Below, piece by piece: positions 1 to 11,671 of a stretch of DNA of 64,000 bases (positions are counted from its first letter, which is position 1; each line of letters begins with the position of its first letter). A model generated the notes under the pieces. It did not search any database, was not told where the DNA came from, and was given only the letters and a program-made list of their open reading frames with translations. The translations under genes were made by a program, and so were the position numbers. The stretch is from Mastacembelus armatus. Taxonomy: Eukaryota > Chordata > Actinopteri > Synbranchiformes > Mastacembelidae. The DNA lies in contig NW_022872909.1 in the NCBI RefSeq assembly GCF_900324485.2, positions 1 through 64,000 of the forward strand. The letters run 5' to 3'.

Positions 1-883
1 TGGCCCCAAGTGAGAGACCCACAGAGCTGTACCCCACTAGCCTGCCTAAACACTGAGAACTCAGCCACACTAACACAGACGCCTTCATTCAGCACATCAA
101 TACTGTCTGAAACTCTTAGGGATCCTGGATTCTCAGTCTTCATGTGTCCAGTTATTTCCTGATTTGCTTCCACTGTGTATTTTCCTTTTAGCCAATCAGA
201 ACTCAGATCTGTTATCAGGTGTTTGTTGCTATGTGTCATGGTGGTCTTATATCGTATCGGGCCAGCAGGGGGCCAAGGGCTCAGCTCATCCTGATCCACT
301 GATACAGGTGCTTCATATTTCAAGTGTTCAAAGGCAGCTACACCTTGGCACCACTGTCAGACTGGAAAATAACTAGCAGCTCACTAATGTCTGACACCTG
401 ACAGTCCATCTTTCTTTGGCTTGACTTGAAACCTGATCAGTGACACCAGTGAGACCAAACAGCCCCATCAGTTACACTGACATCACTTTAGGTAAATGAC
501 TGGTTTATACACAGACAGTCTGACCTGTTTTCAGTTTGGATTGGATTAGTTAGTGCTGCCTAACACTGCAGGCCTGTTTGACTTAAGTCAACTTTCCTTA
601 ATTTTCATTTTTTCTCCTCTGGGGAATATTTATTATTTTAATACTTATTTACTTATTGGTGCTTCACTGGGTGGCTCAAAGAGCGGCATCTGGGAAACTG
701 TGAAATTGATTCAGGGCGTTGCTGAAGAACATTTATGCTCAGCAAACAGCCTCACAAAATAAATATCAGTGAATCGAACTCCCTGATCATCTGGTGTCTT
801 GTCTTTGACAGGCTGTCAGTCTTTACAGGTCTGTTCCCTACAGAGATATCAGCCTCATCTTTAACATCTGCATCATCTTCACC

Positions 884-2262
884 ATGAAGACTCTGATTCT
901 GGCTGCTCTTCTTTGTGCCCTGTTGGCTCTGGACACAGCTCAGGGTGAGTATTACTACACTATATATTGTGTGTATATATGTTTATGGAATAGATATCCA
1001 GATATTATAAATGTATATATTCTGTGGATCAAACCAAATGACTTCTGTCATTGAAACGAATGACAAACCTTCATACACTGACAGTTTGTTTATAAGAGCT
1101 GTAACATGGAGTTAGTGCTCTCTGCTGTCTGACTGACTCCATTACATTATATCAGAACTTTTTAGAAAAAAATAACATTTGTCCATACATCAAATATTTC
1201 AATGAGGTCAGGAGAAGGAATGTAGAAAAAAATTTACATTTTATAGTCAACGAAATCATTTTTTTATTTTACAACCCATAAACACCATCCATCCATTATC
1301 TATACCCACTTATTCCTTTAACCAGGGTCAAGGGGATCTGCTGGAGCCTATCCCAGCTCTCTTTCCAGAAAAGTGGTTCAACTGTATCAGACACTCAACA
1401 TTATTCATTTTCTTTCTTTGACTTCAGGCCAGTGTCCATTCAGACCAAAATGTCCCTCTGGTTGGATTGAGTTCTGTGATCGTTGCTACACCTATGCTCC
1501 CAAATATACATCTTGGGATGATGCTCAGGTAATCAGAGTGATGTGGATTCAGTCCACAATGATTCTACACTGTTTATTTGGTCTGTGTTCACTTTAACAC
1601 TGGCATCTATTCCTGCCTTGGTGTTTTCCTACTACTCAGCTTATTTTGCTTCTCTACTGACTCCACTGTCTGTTTATCTGCACTGTAGAAAAACTGCCAG
1701 TCTCTGGGTGGACACCTTGCATCTGTGCGCGATGCTGAGGAGTATGGGGTCATTCAGAAGTTGATATCTGACAGCAAAGGTTTTGGACCAGCCTGGATTG
1801 GAGGCTCTGTTGCAAAACCGGTAAACTCTTCACCAACACACCTGGTCTAATAGACGCGTTCTCTATTGACTGAGGGTGTATTTATTCTTTAGAGCATTTT
1901 GTCTCAAACATCACTGATTTCTGTTCTGTTTCCCAGGAGGGTTCCTGGTTCTGGATTTACGGAGATAAATTCAAATACACAAACTGGGCTCCTGGACAGC
2001 CTGACAACTTCGGAGGCGTCCAACACTGCCTGCAAATGAACCATGGAGGTAAGTCACCAACACGTCTACTGGTATAAAACCAGTTTTAACTCTCTGTTTG
2101 TCTATATAATAATGTCACCATGGCCTCATTAGACAGTCTCAGGGTCTTGGTCTGTAGCACTGACTGACTCACCTGTTGATGGTACTTACAGATGCAAAGC
2201 TCTGGGATGATCTGAACTGTCAGACTCCTCTCCCATCCATCTGTGCCAAGTACCTGTTCTGA
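884..2262 (+). CDS. Secreted C-type-lectin-like protein, copy 1 (ladderlectin / type II antifreeze-like), five exons
   Basis: Exons inferred from GT/AG borders and frame are 884-944, 1428-1528, 1689-1820, 1937-2048 and 2192-2262, giving 158 aa. Residues 1-20 (MKTLILAALLCALLALDTAQ) form a typical signal peptide. The rest is one C-type lectin domain: CPSGWIEFCDRCY at the start, WDDAQKNCQSLGGHLASV in the first helix region, AWIGG, and the long loop with NWAPGQPDN, then HCLQM and LWDDLNC. The six cysteines expected of a long-form CRD can be paired. QPD is the galactose-type / type II antifreeze calcium motif, while the usual WND is WDD and the usual Glu before HC is Gln, so calcium binding may be altered. 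Such proteins are secreted and act as innate-immunity lectins or, in herring and smelt, as antifreezes. I infer an immune lectin; antifreeze activity cannot be judged from sequence alone. Confidence 0.9.
1284..1365 (-). repeat. SINE tail fragment in lectin intron 1
   Basis: An ATCC-repeat start followed by the string containing GGATCTGCTGGAGCCTATCC marks the 3' part of the SINE family seen complete at 50,216-50,548. It is present at the same place in the second lectin copy (6,456-6,537), so it predates the duplication. Confidence 0.75.
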
Positions 2263-2607
2263 TCCCAGGTCTGATCCAGAGGCATGAAATCCCTGTGAAA
2301 AGCACAAACACTGGTGGAGGTGTGTTTGTCTTTGCATACTCTCACATTTTGTGCCATCAGTCTCATAGAACCTGAATTCTACTGTATCTCATTTGACATC
2401 TTCTATCATATCCAGTATATATCATCTGTTTCTTTTCTATGGCTGTAACGCTACTGAAGGAAGGAAGAGACAAGTAACATAAACAGGAGCTGGACTGTCT
2501 CTGAGGTTTTGTGCCTTTAATAAGAGCAGACTGAATGTGTTATGGAAAGAATGCTTTGAGCTCCACTTTATTCTGCAGTCTGACTCTTCTTTCTTGGCTC
2601 ATGTCAA

Positions 2608-2613
2608 AATAAA
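2608..2613 (+). promoter_or_regulatory. Polyadenylation signal of lectin copy 1
   Basis: AATAAA lies about 345 bases after the stop codon and close to where homology with copy 2 ends. Confidence 0.7.
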
Positions 2614-2691
2614 AGTCTATCAGCATTGAAACCAGTTGGTCTGTGTTTTATGGCTCCTGTATTATGAAATTTCATATCGCACCAGGTACAG

Positions 2692-2727
2692 CAAATAAAT
2701 GAATAAATAAATAAATAAATAAATAAA
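2692..2727. repeat. (AATA)n microsatellite
   Basis: Nine or so near-perfect tetranucleotide units. Confidence 0.9.
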
Positions 2728-2841
2728 GCTTTCCAACATTATTTTTGAAGGACTTACTGGAAATTCCTGCCCCACAATATGAACTATAATTATAGAAGTT
2801 ACAAGACTTATATTTTTAACTGTAGTGTTGCACATAAAATT

Positions 2842-2915
2842 CATCCATCCATCTATACCTGTTTATTCCTAAACAGGGTCACAGGGATCTGCTGGAGCCT
2901 TTCCCTGATCTCTTA
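2842..2915 (-). repeat. SINE tail fragment
   Basis: It begins with ATCC repeats and contains the diagnostic GGATCTGCTGGAGCC block of the SINE family. It is truncated on the 5' side. Confidence 0.65.
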
Positions 2916-3316
2916 GTGCTGCCCCCATCTGGACGTCCTAGGTCAACTTTTTCAGAATAGTTGTGGTTCTGGGTGGCAGGACTCAAATGATGTGCAGTAT
3001 TTCAGGGGGTATCAGGCTCACAAATGAGCATGAACTGAATATATTATGGACAGAAATATGAAAAACATGTGACTGTTATTTAAGATACAAGAGGAGACAA
3101 CTAAAGTGTCCAAACCTCATTCTGTCTCAGAACTACAGCTCATTACTGTGACACAAGCATTTTACTTACTGTCATACATTCCTCTGTGCATCCACCTGGG
3201 GGCGCTGTTCTCTACTATTCCTGAGGAGATCTGCTGTTTAATGTGATGACTGATCAGACACACAGACACTTCGTACTGTTTATACAAGGAGCAGTGTGAC
3301 AACAGAAACAATTTCA

Positions 3317-3485
3317 CTTCAGTTCAACTCAATTTGTATAGCACCAATAAAAGCATCTCAAGGCACTTTACATAGAAACCCTACAAATCCTTGTGAGCAG
3401 CACTTGGCGACAGTGGAGGGGAAAAACTCCCCTTAAAAGTAGAAACCTGCAGCAGACCCTGGCTCACTTTGGGTCATCTGCCTCG
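3317..3485 (-). repeat. L2-type LINE 3' end fragment
   Basis: The stretch from TCAACTCAATTTGTATAGC through GGCACTTTACA to the AAAAACTCCCC block matches the 3' terminal region of the L2 copy at 41,339 onward, in the same antisense orientation. No coding part remains. Confidence 0.7.
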
Positions 3486-3689
3486 TTCTTACATTCAAAT
3501 TATTCAAATTCACTATAAGATGAAAACATGCCTTAAGCCTGAGCTCATGTACAGGAGAGTGCCATCAGTTGTGTTTGTCTTTTGTTACTGAACTAAAATG
3601 CAGAATTTGGTGAAGGAGCAATTCCGATAGTGAAACACCGAAATTAATGTTTGAAAGAGACTGACTTTTGTTTTTTCCATGTTATTACT

Positions 3690-4560
3690 CCTGTTGACTC
3701 GTGTGATATAAGTAAAACAGGCAAACAGTCCATCTTTGTAATCTGAGGCTGTATTGAATGTGTAAGCACATCATATGCAGCTGCATAATAACACACCGCT
3801 ATCTTCCTCCGGAGAGGGGGTGTGATCAGGTGGAGAGAGACCCCGTGATCACATATGATAGTGATACTTCACTAGAACAACAGAAGTTGTATTAAGCAAT
3901 GACTGAAAAGTATTGTTAACACACTATTGTGGGCTGTGAACAGATGAATAAAGCTTATTGCACAATAACAAAATCTTTATTGTTGTATTAAATAAACAAT
4001 GAAACAAAATGTGCCTTTCAGCTTCATATCAAACATGTCAGTCCATGTATTTGGGGTTAGGGTTAATAGTGCGTCCAGATTGGGTCACATAAGGACTTGC
4101 TCTCAATTGTGTGCGTGTGTGAGAAGTTCCTTGGCCTGTGGTTGTTTGAATGAGTACTTCAGGTATCTTTGGAACTGGATCATTCACTTTTGTTGGAGCA
4201 CAGATTACCTGATAGCCATCATCATCATCATCATCATCCTGACCTGGCCTTGGCACTTCCACAGAGAGGAGATGTCTACGGTTTCTCCTACACTCCTTTC
4301 CTCCCAACAGGACAATGTAAGATCTTGGTTCACTGCAGACTTCTTGCACAATTCCTTTGCTGTCATATCCACGAGGGGTTTGCATCCTCACTACTTGACC
4401 TTTGAGAATGTGCTCAGTTTGCTAAATCTGAGGCTTTATTGAACGTGTAAGTACATCATACGACAGGTAGAGAGAGACCCCGTGATCACGTACGATAGTG
4501 ATATCACACGTATTGCTGTACTACAACTCTGAGCTAACCGGTATGCTAACAGCTAGCTAA
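3690..4560 (-). mobile_element. Ty3/gypsy-type LTR retrotransposon remnant
   Basis: On the minus strand, 4,391-4,038 encodes a stretch with EPRSYIV and RRNRRHL, which resembles the integrase C-terminal region of teleost gypsy elements, followed by an aspartate run from a CAT repeat. About 130 bases at 3,741-3,868 resemble 4,426-4,505 (shared AGAGAGACCCCGTGATCAC), consistent with LTR pieces on both sides of the internal fragment. The element is a broken fossil and most of its interior is missing. Confidence 0.6.
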
Positions 4561-6055
4561 GCTAACTGGTATGCTATAAAATGAGTTGAGTCTGGAAATA
4601 GGAAGTAGTACAAGACAAAAAACATTTGATTCTGCAAAATGGTTCCTTCATGGCATGCACTATGTATTTACTTTGTTGTGTTTTATTTTTTATTCGAAAC
4701 AGTATTTTAATTTTTCTTCCATTAATGTAAATCTGAGACTGGAATTGAAATTTGTAGATGACAGTTTCATGATACTTCACACTGCTCTGAGATTCTGTTG
4801 CTGTGTCCTCTAATGAAATTATTTCAGAACAACCAATAAACAGTTTTCACTGACCTTCCTGTTTGTCTTACAGCCACATCAGCTGAGACACGTCTACATG
4901 TTTCTGCAGCTCCTATGTTCATATTCAGCTAAATACCAACAGTTCTGAAGGAACCTGGTCTGTGCTTTAACAACACACTCAGGAAAAGCTTGTTCATCAA
5001 CATGTCTGGCTGCATCAGGAAAATGTTCACTATCAACATTTGTTTTCTGCCAAATTATCCAGTGTAGAAACACAGCTGGTCAGCTGCTACTCCAGATGTC
5101 ACAGGCTCACCACTGACCACTGGGGGGAAGAGTCCTCTACTAAACCTCATGGTGATCCACCCTGGTTCAGTTTGGCCCCAAGTGAGAGACCCACAGAGCT
5201 GTACCCCACTAGCCTGCCTAAACACTGAGAACTCAGCAACACTAACACAGACGCCTTCATTCAGCACATCAATACTGTCTGAAACTCTTAGGGATCCTGG
5301 ATTCTCAGTCTTCATGTGTCCAGTTATTTCCTGATTTGCTTTCACTGTGTATTTTCCTTTCAGCCAATCAGAACTCAGATCTGTTATCAGGTATTAGGTG
5401 CTATGTGTCATGGTGGTCTTATATCGTATCGGGCCAGCAGGGGGCCAAGGGCTCGGCTCATCCTGATCCACTGATACAGGTGCTTCATATTTCAAGTGTT
5501 CAAAGGCGGCTACACCTTGGCACCACTGTCAGACTGGAAAATAACTAGCAGCTCACTAATGTCTGACACCTGACAGTCCATCTTTCTTTGGCTTGACTTG
5601 AGACCTGATCAGTGACACCAGTGAGACCAAACAGTCCCATCAGTTACACTGACATCACTTTAGGTAAATGACTGGTTTATACATAGACAGTCTGACCTGT
5701 TTTCAGTTTGGATTGGATTAGTTAGTGCTGCCTAACACTGCAGGCCTGTTTGACTTAAGTCAACTTTCCTTCATTTTCATTTTTTCACCTCTGGGGAATA
5801 TTTATTATTTTAATACTTATTTACTTATTGGTGCTTCACTGGGTGGCTCAAAGAGCGGCATCTGGGAAACTGTGAAATTGATTCAGGGCGTTGCTGAAGA
5901 ACATTTATGCTCAGCAAACAGCTTCACAAAATAAATATCAGTGAATCGAACTCCCTGATCATCTGGTGTCTTGTCTTTGACAGGCTGTCAGTCTTTACAG
6001 GTCTGTTCCCTACAGAGATATCAGCCTCATCTTTAACATCTGCATCATCTTCACC

Positions 6056-7457
6056 ATGAAGACTCTGATTCTGGCTGCTCTTCTTTGTGCCCTGTTGGCT
6101 CTGACCTCAGCTCAGGGTGAGTATTACTACACTATATATTGTGTGTATATATGTTTATGGAATAGATATCCAGATGTTATAAATGTATATATTCTGTGGA
6201 TCAGACCAAATGACTTCTGTCATTGAAACGAATGACAAACCTTCATACACTGACAGTTTGTTTATAAGAGCTGTAACATGGAGTTAGTGCTCTCTGCTGT
6301 CTGACTGACTCCATTACATTATATCAGAACTTTTTAGAAAAAATAACATTTGTCCATACATCAAATATTTCAATGAGGTCAGGAGAAGGAATGTAGAAAA
6401 AAATTTACATTTTATAGTCAACGAAATCATTTTTTTATTTTACAACCCATAAACACCATCCATCCATTATCTATACCCACTTATTCCTTTAACCAGGGTC
6501 AAGGGGATCTGCTGGAGCCTATCCCAGCTCTCTTTCCAGAAAAGTGGTTCAACTGTATCAGACACTCAACATTATTCATTTTCTTTCTTTGACTTCAGGC
6601 CAGTGTCCATTCAGACCAAAATGTCCCTCTGGTTGGATTGAGTTCTGTGATCGTTGCTACACCTATGCTCCCAAATATACATCTTGGGATGATGCTCAGG
6701 TAATCAGAGTGATGTGGATTCAGTCCACAATGATTCTACACTGTTTATTTGGTCTGTGTTCACTTTAACACTGGCATCTATTCCTGCCTTGGTGTTTTCC
6801 TACTACTCAGCTTATTTTGCTTCTTTACTGACTCCACTGTCTGTTTATCTGCACTGTAGAAAAACTGCCAGTCTCTGGGTGGACACCTTGCATCTGTGCG
6901 CGATGCTGAGGAGTATGGGGTCATTCAGAAGTTGATATCTGACAGCAAAGGTTTTGGACCAGCCTGGATTGGAGGCTCTGATGCAAAACAGGTAAACTCT
7001 TCACCAACACACCTGGTCTAATAGACGCGTTCTCTATTGACTGAGGGTGTATTTATTCTTTAGAGCATTTTGTCTCAAACATCACTGATTTCTGTTCTGT
7101 TTCCCAGGAGGGTTCCTGGTTCTGGATTTACGGAGATAAATTCAAATACACAAACTGGGCTCCTGGACAGCCTGACAACTTCGGAGGCGTCCAACACTGC
7201 CTGCAAATGAACCATGGAGGTAAGTCACCAACACGTCTACTGGTATAAAACCAGTTTTAACTCTCTGTTTGTCTATATAATAATGTCACCATGGCCTCAT
7301 TAGACAGTCTCAGGGTCTTGGTTTGTAGCACTGACTGACTCACCTGTTGATGGTACTTACAGATGCAAAGCTCTGGGATGATCTGAACTGTAACCATCCT
7401 CTCCATCCATCTGTGCCAAGTACCTGTTCTGATCCCAGGTCTGATCCAGAGGCATGA
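6056..7457 (+). CDS. Secreted C-type-lectin-like protein, copy 2, with altered C-terminus
   Basis: Exons are 6056-6116, 6599-6699, 6860-6991, 7108-7219 and 7363-7457, giving 166 aa. The signal peptide differs slightly (ALTSAQ instead of ALDTAQ), and exon 3 ends DAKQ instead of VAKP. Exons 2 and 4 encode the same protein as copy 1, including QPD. In exon 5, after LWDDLNC, the two copies differ by several substitutions and one missing base near 7,395. Copy 2 therefore reads NHPLHPSVPSTCSDPRSDPEA instead of QTPLPSICAKYLF. A cysteine is still present, but eleven residues after the previous one instead of seven, so the closing disulfide of the fold is probably strained or lost. All splice sites and the upstream region are kept, so it may still be transcribed. 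It could be an incipient pseudogene or a diverged variant; a sequence error at the missing base is also possible. Confidence 0.82.
6456..6537 (-). repeat. SINE tail fragment in lectin copy 2 intron 1
   Basis: Orthologous to the fragment at 1,284-1,365 by duplication. Confidence 0.75.
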
Positions 7458-7775
7458 AATCCCTGTGAAAAGCACAAACACTGGTGGAGGTGTGTTTGTC
7501 TTTGCATACTCTCACATTTTGTGCCATCAGTCTCATAGAACCTGAATTCTACTGTATCTCATTGACATCTTCTATCATATCCAGTATATATCATCTGTTT
7601 CTTTTCTATGGCTGTAATGCTACTGAAGGAAGGAAGAGACAAGTAACATAAACAGGAGCTGGACTGTCTCTGAGGTTTTGTGCCTTTAATAAGAGCAGAC
7701 TGAATGTGTTATGGAAAGAATGCTTTGAGCTCCACTTTATTCTGCAGTCTGACTCTTCTTTCTTGGCTCATGCCA

Positions 7776-7781
7776 AATAAA
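7776..7781 (+). promoter_or_regulatory. Polyadenylation signal of lectin copy 2
   Basis: AATAAA at the position matching 2,608-2,613 of copy 1. Confidence 0.7.
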
Positions 7782-7824
7782 AGTCTATCAGCATTGAAAC
7801 CAGTTGGTCTGTGTTAATTATTTT

Positions 7825-9003
7825 CATGGGTCCTGTTTCCCCAAATATCAAAGAACCTCATCTAGGGGGGAACCTTCTGCAACATTATGTCCCACAGTAT
7901 GAACTCTTATTATTACTCTTATAATTGGAAGACTATTATTTTGGAAAAAACAAATACGAAACCAGGTTTTCATCACATCTGATGTTTATTTTGTTTGACC
8001 TCAGGCTATTTATTCCTGCCTGAGGTGGGAGGTGTGGCTTGTTTTACTGCACTGATCCCATCACTGACAGCTTCATCTTTAGGAATTCCTGTCCCAGCTT
8101 GTACAAGTGAAAAAATACACAGCACCCACATATGGGTCCCCTGATGCCTCTTTTGAATCTGATTTTAAAAAACATCCTCGACACCTGATGGTACCTTTTT
8201 TAATTAATAATATCACACTTTTGGGTTTGCACAGATATGGTCATGAGTGTTGATTACAGATATGATCACAAAATTTTAAATTTGTGAAGAAGAGTCACGA
8301 AACAAATATTTAGATTCTTGGTTCTCCCTGCACATCTGTTGACTGCACAAAATGTTTATTGGTGTTTGAAACTTGTTATATTGTTTTATCTGAGCCCTGC
8401 ACACGAGTGGTCGAACCATGGAGGTACTGAATAATAAAAAAATATGAGTTTTCACCAGCAGTAGGTAGAAGGTTGTCTCATAAAATGTGCTGGGTTCCAG
8501 TTGCAATCCTGATGAGGATGATGCTGATGTGATAATTGGATTCTAATCATATTCTCGCTGTAACTGCTGAAACTGTCATTTACTGTGTCACTTTCGTGTT
8601 TTCATCCCTGAACTGTGCCAACTGTATATGTATAACACATTTTTATACACAAGCGCAGCTGACGGTGCTTTTCATAATGCAAGAAACATAACAAGATAAA
8701 AGCATCCTTAAAATATCTTAAAATAATAATGAAAAATAATCAAGAATAAACATAGTAAAAGACAAATAGAAGATAAAATATTCTTTAAATCTATCAACAT
8801 GGATGCACTAGAATAAGTACAAGCTGATACAATATCTGTTCACTTCTGGTGTGTGTCTTTTATTTTGAAGATATTTCCTGTTCCTAGTGTTTTCCTTCCT
8901 GTGTTAACTTTATCTTGTTAATATTTGATTGTTTTCAGCTTTGTCTAGTTTGGTGTCCTAGGTTTTTGTACTTTGTGCTGTCTTCTGGTGAATATGTATG
9001 GAG
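7825..9003. other. Intergenic, no gene recognised
   Basis: AT-rich sequence unlike the region downstream of copy 1. I see no long open frame, tRNA or repeat family I can name. Confidence 0.5.
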
Positions 9004-9131
9004 TAGGGGTGCCCAATCCTGGTCCTCGAGGACCACTGTCCTGCTTGTCCTGAACACCTGATCCAGTTTAATCGGCAGTGGTAGGGCACGGATAGTTGGA
9101 AAACAAGCAGGACCAGGATTGGGCACCCCTG
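9004..9131. mobile_element. Short hAT-type MITE, 128 bp
   Basis: The ends are inverted repeats (AGGGGTGCCCAATCCTGGTC and its complement, at least 22 bp). GTATGGAG occurs directly on both sides (8,996-9,003 and 9,132-9,139), the 8-bp target duplication typical of hAT transposition. There is no coding capacity. Related but decayed sequence is at about 22,250-22,390, 36,680-36,790, 47,130-47,270 and 58,965-59,110. Confidence 0.88.
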
Positions 9132-9139
9132 GTATGGAG

Positions 9140-9970
9140 CTTCCTCACTGTGTTTTGTGTGTACTTGTGGACTATGACTGTGTGATCCCCGTTTGTGTTT
9201 TTGTTATTACACAGTTTTGGTGTCTGCTGTCTTGTCTGCATTTAGGTCCTCGCTTCATCTTAGTTCGAAAAAAAAAAAAAGATAAACAAAGGATTTATAT
9301 CTTTGGTAATTTATAGAGAGCTGTGAAGTGGAAAAAACAATTTCTAACTTTTTGACGAATCTGACATTTTACAGATACATGCAGATGTTTAAGTGAACCA
9401 TCTAAATCTTAAGCATCAAGGTGAGATGATAGAGAAATAGGAACAGCTGGCTGTGATGGCAATACTGGTTAAATAATGTTGTTCTGTTGTTCTGCTGCTT
9501 CGTCTCCTTGGTCCCAGCAGGAAGCAGGATTCAGCAGTTCACTGGGAGCAGCACAGACTCTCTCCTTTCAGCTTGAGCCTGAACTGCAGAACGAGCAGAG
9601 ACCAGGTCAGTGTCCTGTCGTCAGTTCATTCTTTTTAACTAAGATTTAAACATATATAGTAACGTATAAACAGCCTCTCCCTGCCACGTATGTCAGAGTT
9701 TGCGGCCTTTACAGGTTATTGTTCTCAGTGCTGCACGTGTGATTCTCATTAGAGCTGCATTTGAAACAGACAAGGAGACTTAGTGACTAATATTGGAATT
9801 AAACTATGAATACGGCTACTTGTTTGGAGAGAGATTATAATAACATTCTTTCTCATAACTTTTTGATTATTTCATCTTTCACTTCAAGTCCTGCACAGTT
9901 AAACAGCTTGAGAAAATGCTGAAAAACCCATTTTTGATTTTAGGTGCCAAGAATTCAGACAAACAGTAAA
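9140..9970. other. Intergenic; possible non-coding exon near 9,480-9,605
   Basis: It holds a 13-base A run near 9,270. About 9,480-9,605 is a GC-richer patch ending in AGAGACCAG followed by GTCAGTG, which could be a 5' UTR exon with a splice donor, but no coding exon could be linked to it. Confidence 0.25.
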
Positions 9971-9975
9971 TGATT

Positions 9976-10200
9976 TTACAGGCTACTGATCTTGTAGTGC
10001 CCCACATCACTGGTCTCGGGTGAAGCGGTCCAACACGTAGAATCATCAATACAAGGATCAATAGACGATATTATTGCAGGACTTTTAGCAGTGGTCCTAC
10101 CTTTAGCCTTCACGCAGTACAGGAATAGACACACGATGAAGATGATGATATAGAGGCTGACGAGGAGGACGATACAAATGTGCTTGGTCACCACCATGGA
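9976..10200 (-). other. Possible exon(s) encoding a membrane segment and short tail
   Basis: Read on the minus strand, about 10,195-10,110 encodes KHICIVLLVSLYIIIFIVC followed by LFLYCVKAKG, a strongly hydrophobic segment with a basic stop-transfer end. A GTAGGA splice-donor-like sequence follows immediately. The open frame continues to HYKISSL and a stop at about 9,976. The upstream side is cut by the RTE insertion. It may be the 3' end of a host membrane protein gene broken by the RTE element; I do not recognise the family. Chance openness is a real alternative. Confidence 0.3.
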
Positions 10201-10204
10201 TGGA

Positions 10205-11250
10205 GGATGAGTAGAGGGAGAACAGTAATGACAGGTGCTGAGAGGAGCTGTGGTTTTGTATGAGGAAGTTGGAGTGACAGAGAAGTATGTTCGAGTGGTA
10301 CAGGACATGTATGAGAGCTGTAAGACAGTGGTGAGGTGTGTGCTGTAGGGGTGACAGAGGAATTCAAGGTGGAGGTGGGGCTGCACCAAGGATCGGCTTT
10401 GAGCCCCTTCTTGTTTGCTGTGGTGATAGACAGGCTGACAGATGAGGTTAGACAGGAATTTCCGTGGACCATAACGTTTGCAGATGACATTGTCATCTGT
10501 AGTGAGAGCAGGGAACAGGTGGAGGAAAATCTTGAGAGGTGGAGGTTTGCTCTGGAAAGGAGAGGAATGAAGCTGAGTCACAGTAAAACAGAGTACATGT
10601 GTGGAAATGAAAGGGACTCAAGTAGAACGGTGAGATTACAGGGAGTAGAGGTGAAGAAGGTGGATGATTTTAAGTACCTAGGGTCAACAGTCGAGAGCAA
10701 CGGAGAGTGTGGAAAAGAAGTGAAGAGACGTGTGCAAGCAGGTTGGAACGGGTGGAGGAAAGTGTCAGGTGTGATGTGTGACAAAAGAGTGTCAGCAAGA
10801 ATGAAAGGAAAGGTGTACAAGACAGTGGTGAGACCAGCAATGTTGTCTGGTTTAGAGACAGTGGCACTGAAACAAGGACAGGAGGCAGAGCTGGAGTTAG
10901 CAGAGCTGAAGATGTTGAGGTTCTCTCTGGGAGTGACGAGGATGGATAGAATCAGGAATGAGTACATCAAGGGACAGCTCATGTTAGATGTTTTGGAGAA
11001 AAAGCCAGGGAAGGCAGATTGAGATGGTTTGGACATGTTCAGAGGAGGGACAGTGAATATATTGGTAAAAGGATGCTGAGGTTAGAGCTGCCAGGAAGGA
11101 GGCCTAGAGGAAGACCAAATAGGAGGTTCTTGGATGTAGTGAAGGAGGACATGAGGATAGTTGGTGTGGGTGAGGAGGATACAGAGGATAGGGTTAAATG
11201 GAGGCAGATGATTCACTGTGGCGACCCCTGAAGGGAGCAGCCGAAAGGAG
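10205..11250 (+). mobile_element. RTE-clade LINE, 5'-truncated, decayed
   Basis: It encodes reverse transcriptase from just before GLHQGSALSPFLFAVV, through the catalytic TFADDIVICSE, to the C-terminal RWFGHVQRRDSEYI and GRRPRGRPNRRFLDVV. The 3' end GCGACCCCTGAAGGGAGCAG followed by AGAAGAAGAAG is typical of RTE elements. Endonuclease and the RT N-terminus are absent. A two-base insertion near 10,338 and a frame change near 10,995 break the reading frame, so it is inactive. Confidence 0.88.
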
Positions 11251-11671
11251 AAGAAGAAGTTCTGTGTTTGAGTCTGCGGTCTAAATAGCAGTTTAGGAGG
11301 AAGCTGTAAGTATCTACAGAGACCAACTGAGATTAGTGTGAAACAACCAGCACAGCCATGGGTTACTTGTCTGACCTCGGTTTTACTGAGGCTCAGTCTG
11401 TTGTGCTGCCAGCTGGTCAAACTGCAGTCTGCCAGCAGGTTTCCAGGAGAGACATAGACATAATTCTATACAAAGAATTAGTCTGGAATGTCTTTGGTTG
11501 AGATCAATTTACATGGGGTTGGCAATGGACACAGAATAAACGAATGAGAGAAACAAACGATATGACGTGTACACTCTCAAATGCAAGACACAGAGATTGC
11601 ATCAGAGCTACCTATGGTAAGCTCAGGCTGAGTTTTCCATAAGTGAGGTGCAACAGTCAATGCAAGAGCTC

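Larger units (their letters stand above)
1..2656. repeat. Tandem duplication, left copy (upstream part lies outside the window)
   Basis: The sequence from the first base to about 2,656 matches 5,173-7,824 almost base for base, with a constant offset near 5,172. The match covers the upstream region, all five exons, all introns, the 3' UTR and the polyadenylation signal. Only scattered single-base and short indel differences are visible. Homology ends just after the poly(A) region of each copy. The high similarity of introns points to a recent duplication or gene conversion. Confidence 0.93.
5173..7824. repeat. Tandem duplication, right copy
   Basis: This is the counterpart of 1-2,656. Sequence between the copies (about 2,657-5,172) is not repeated after 7,824, so the full repeat unit cannot be defined from this window. 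Confidence 0.93.

Noticed and set aside
1373-1597. Single-frame ORFs over lectin exons 2 and 3 (and 6,544-6,768 in copy 2)
   Set aside because: They read through introns. The GT/AG exon structure explains the coding better.
4169-4405. Poly-His frame on the plus strand
   Set aside because: It is a CAT repeat read antisense to the gypsy remnant.
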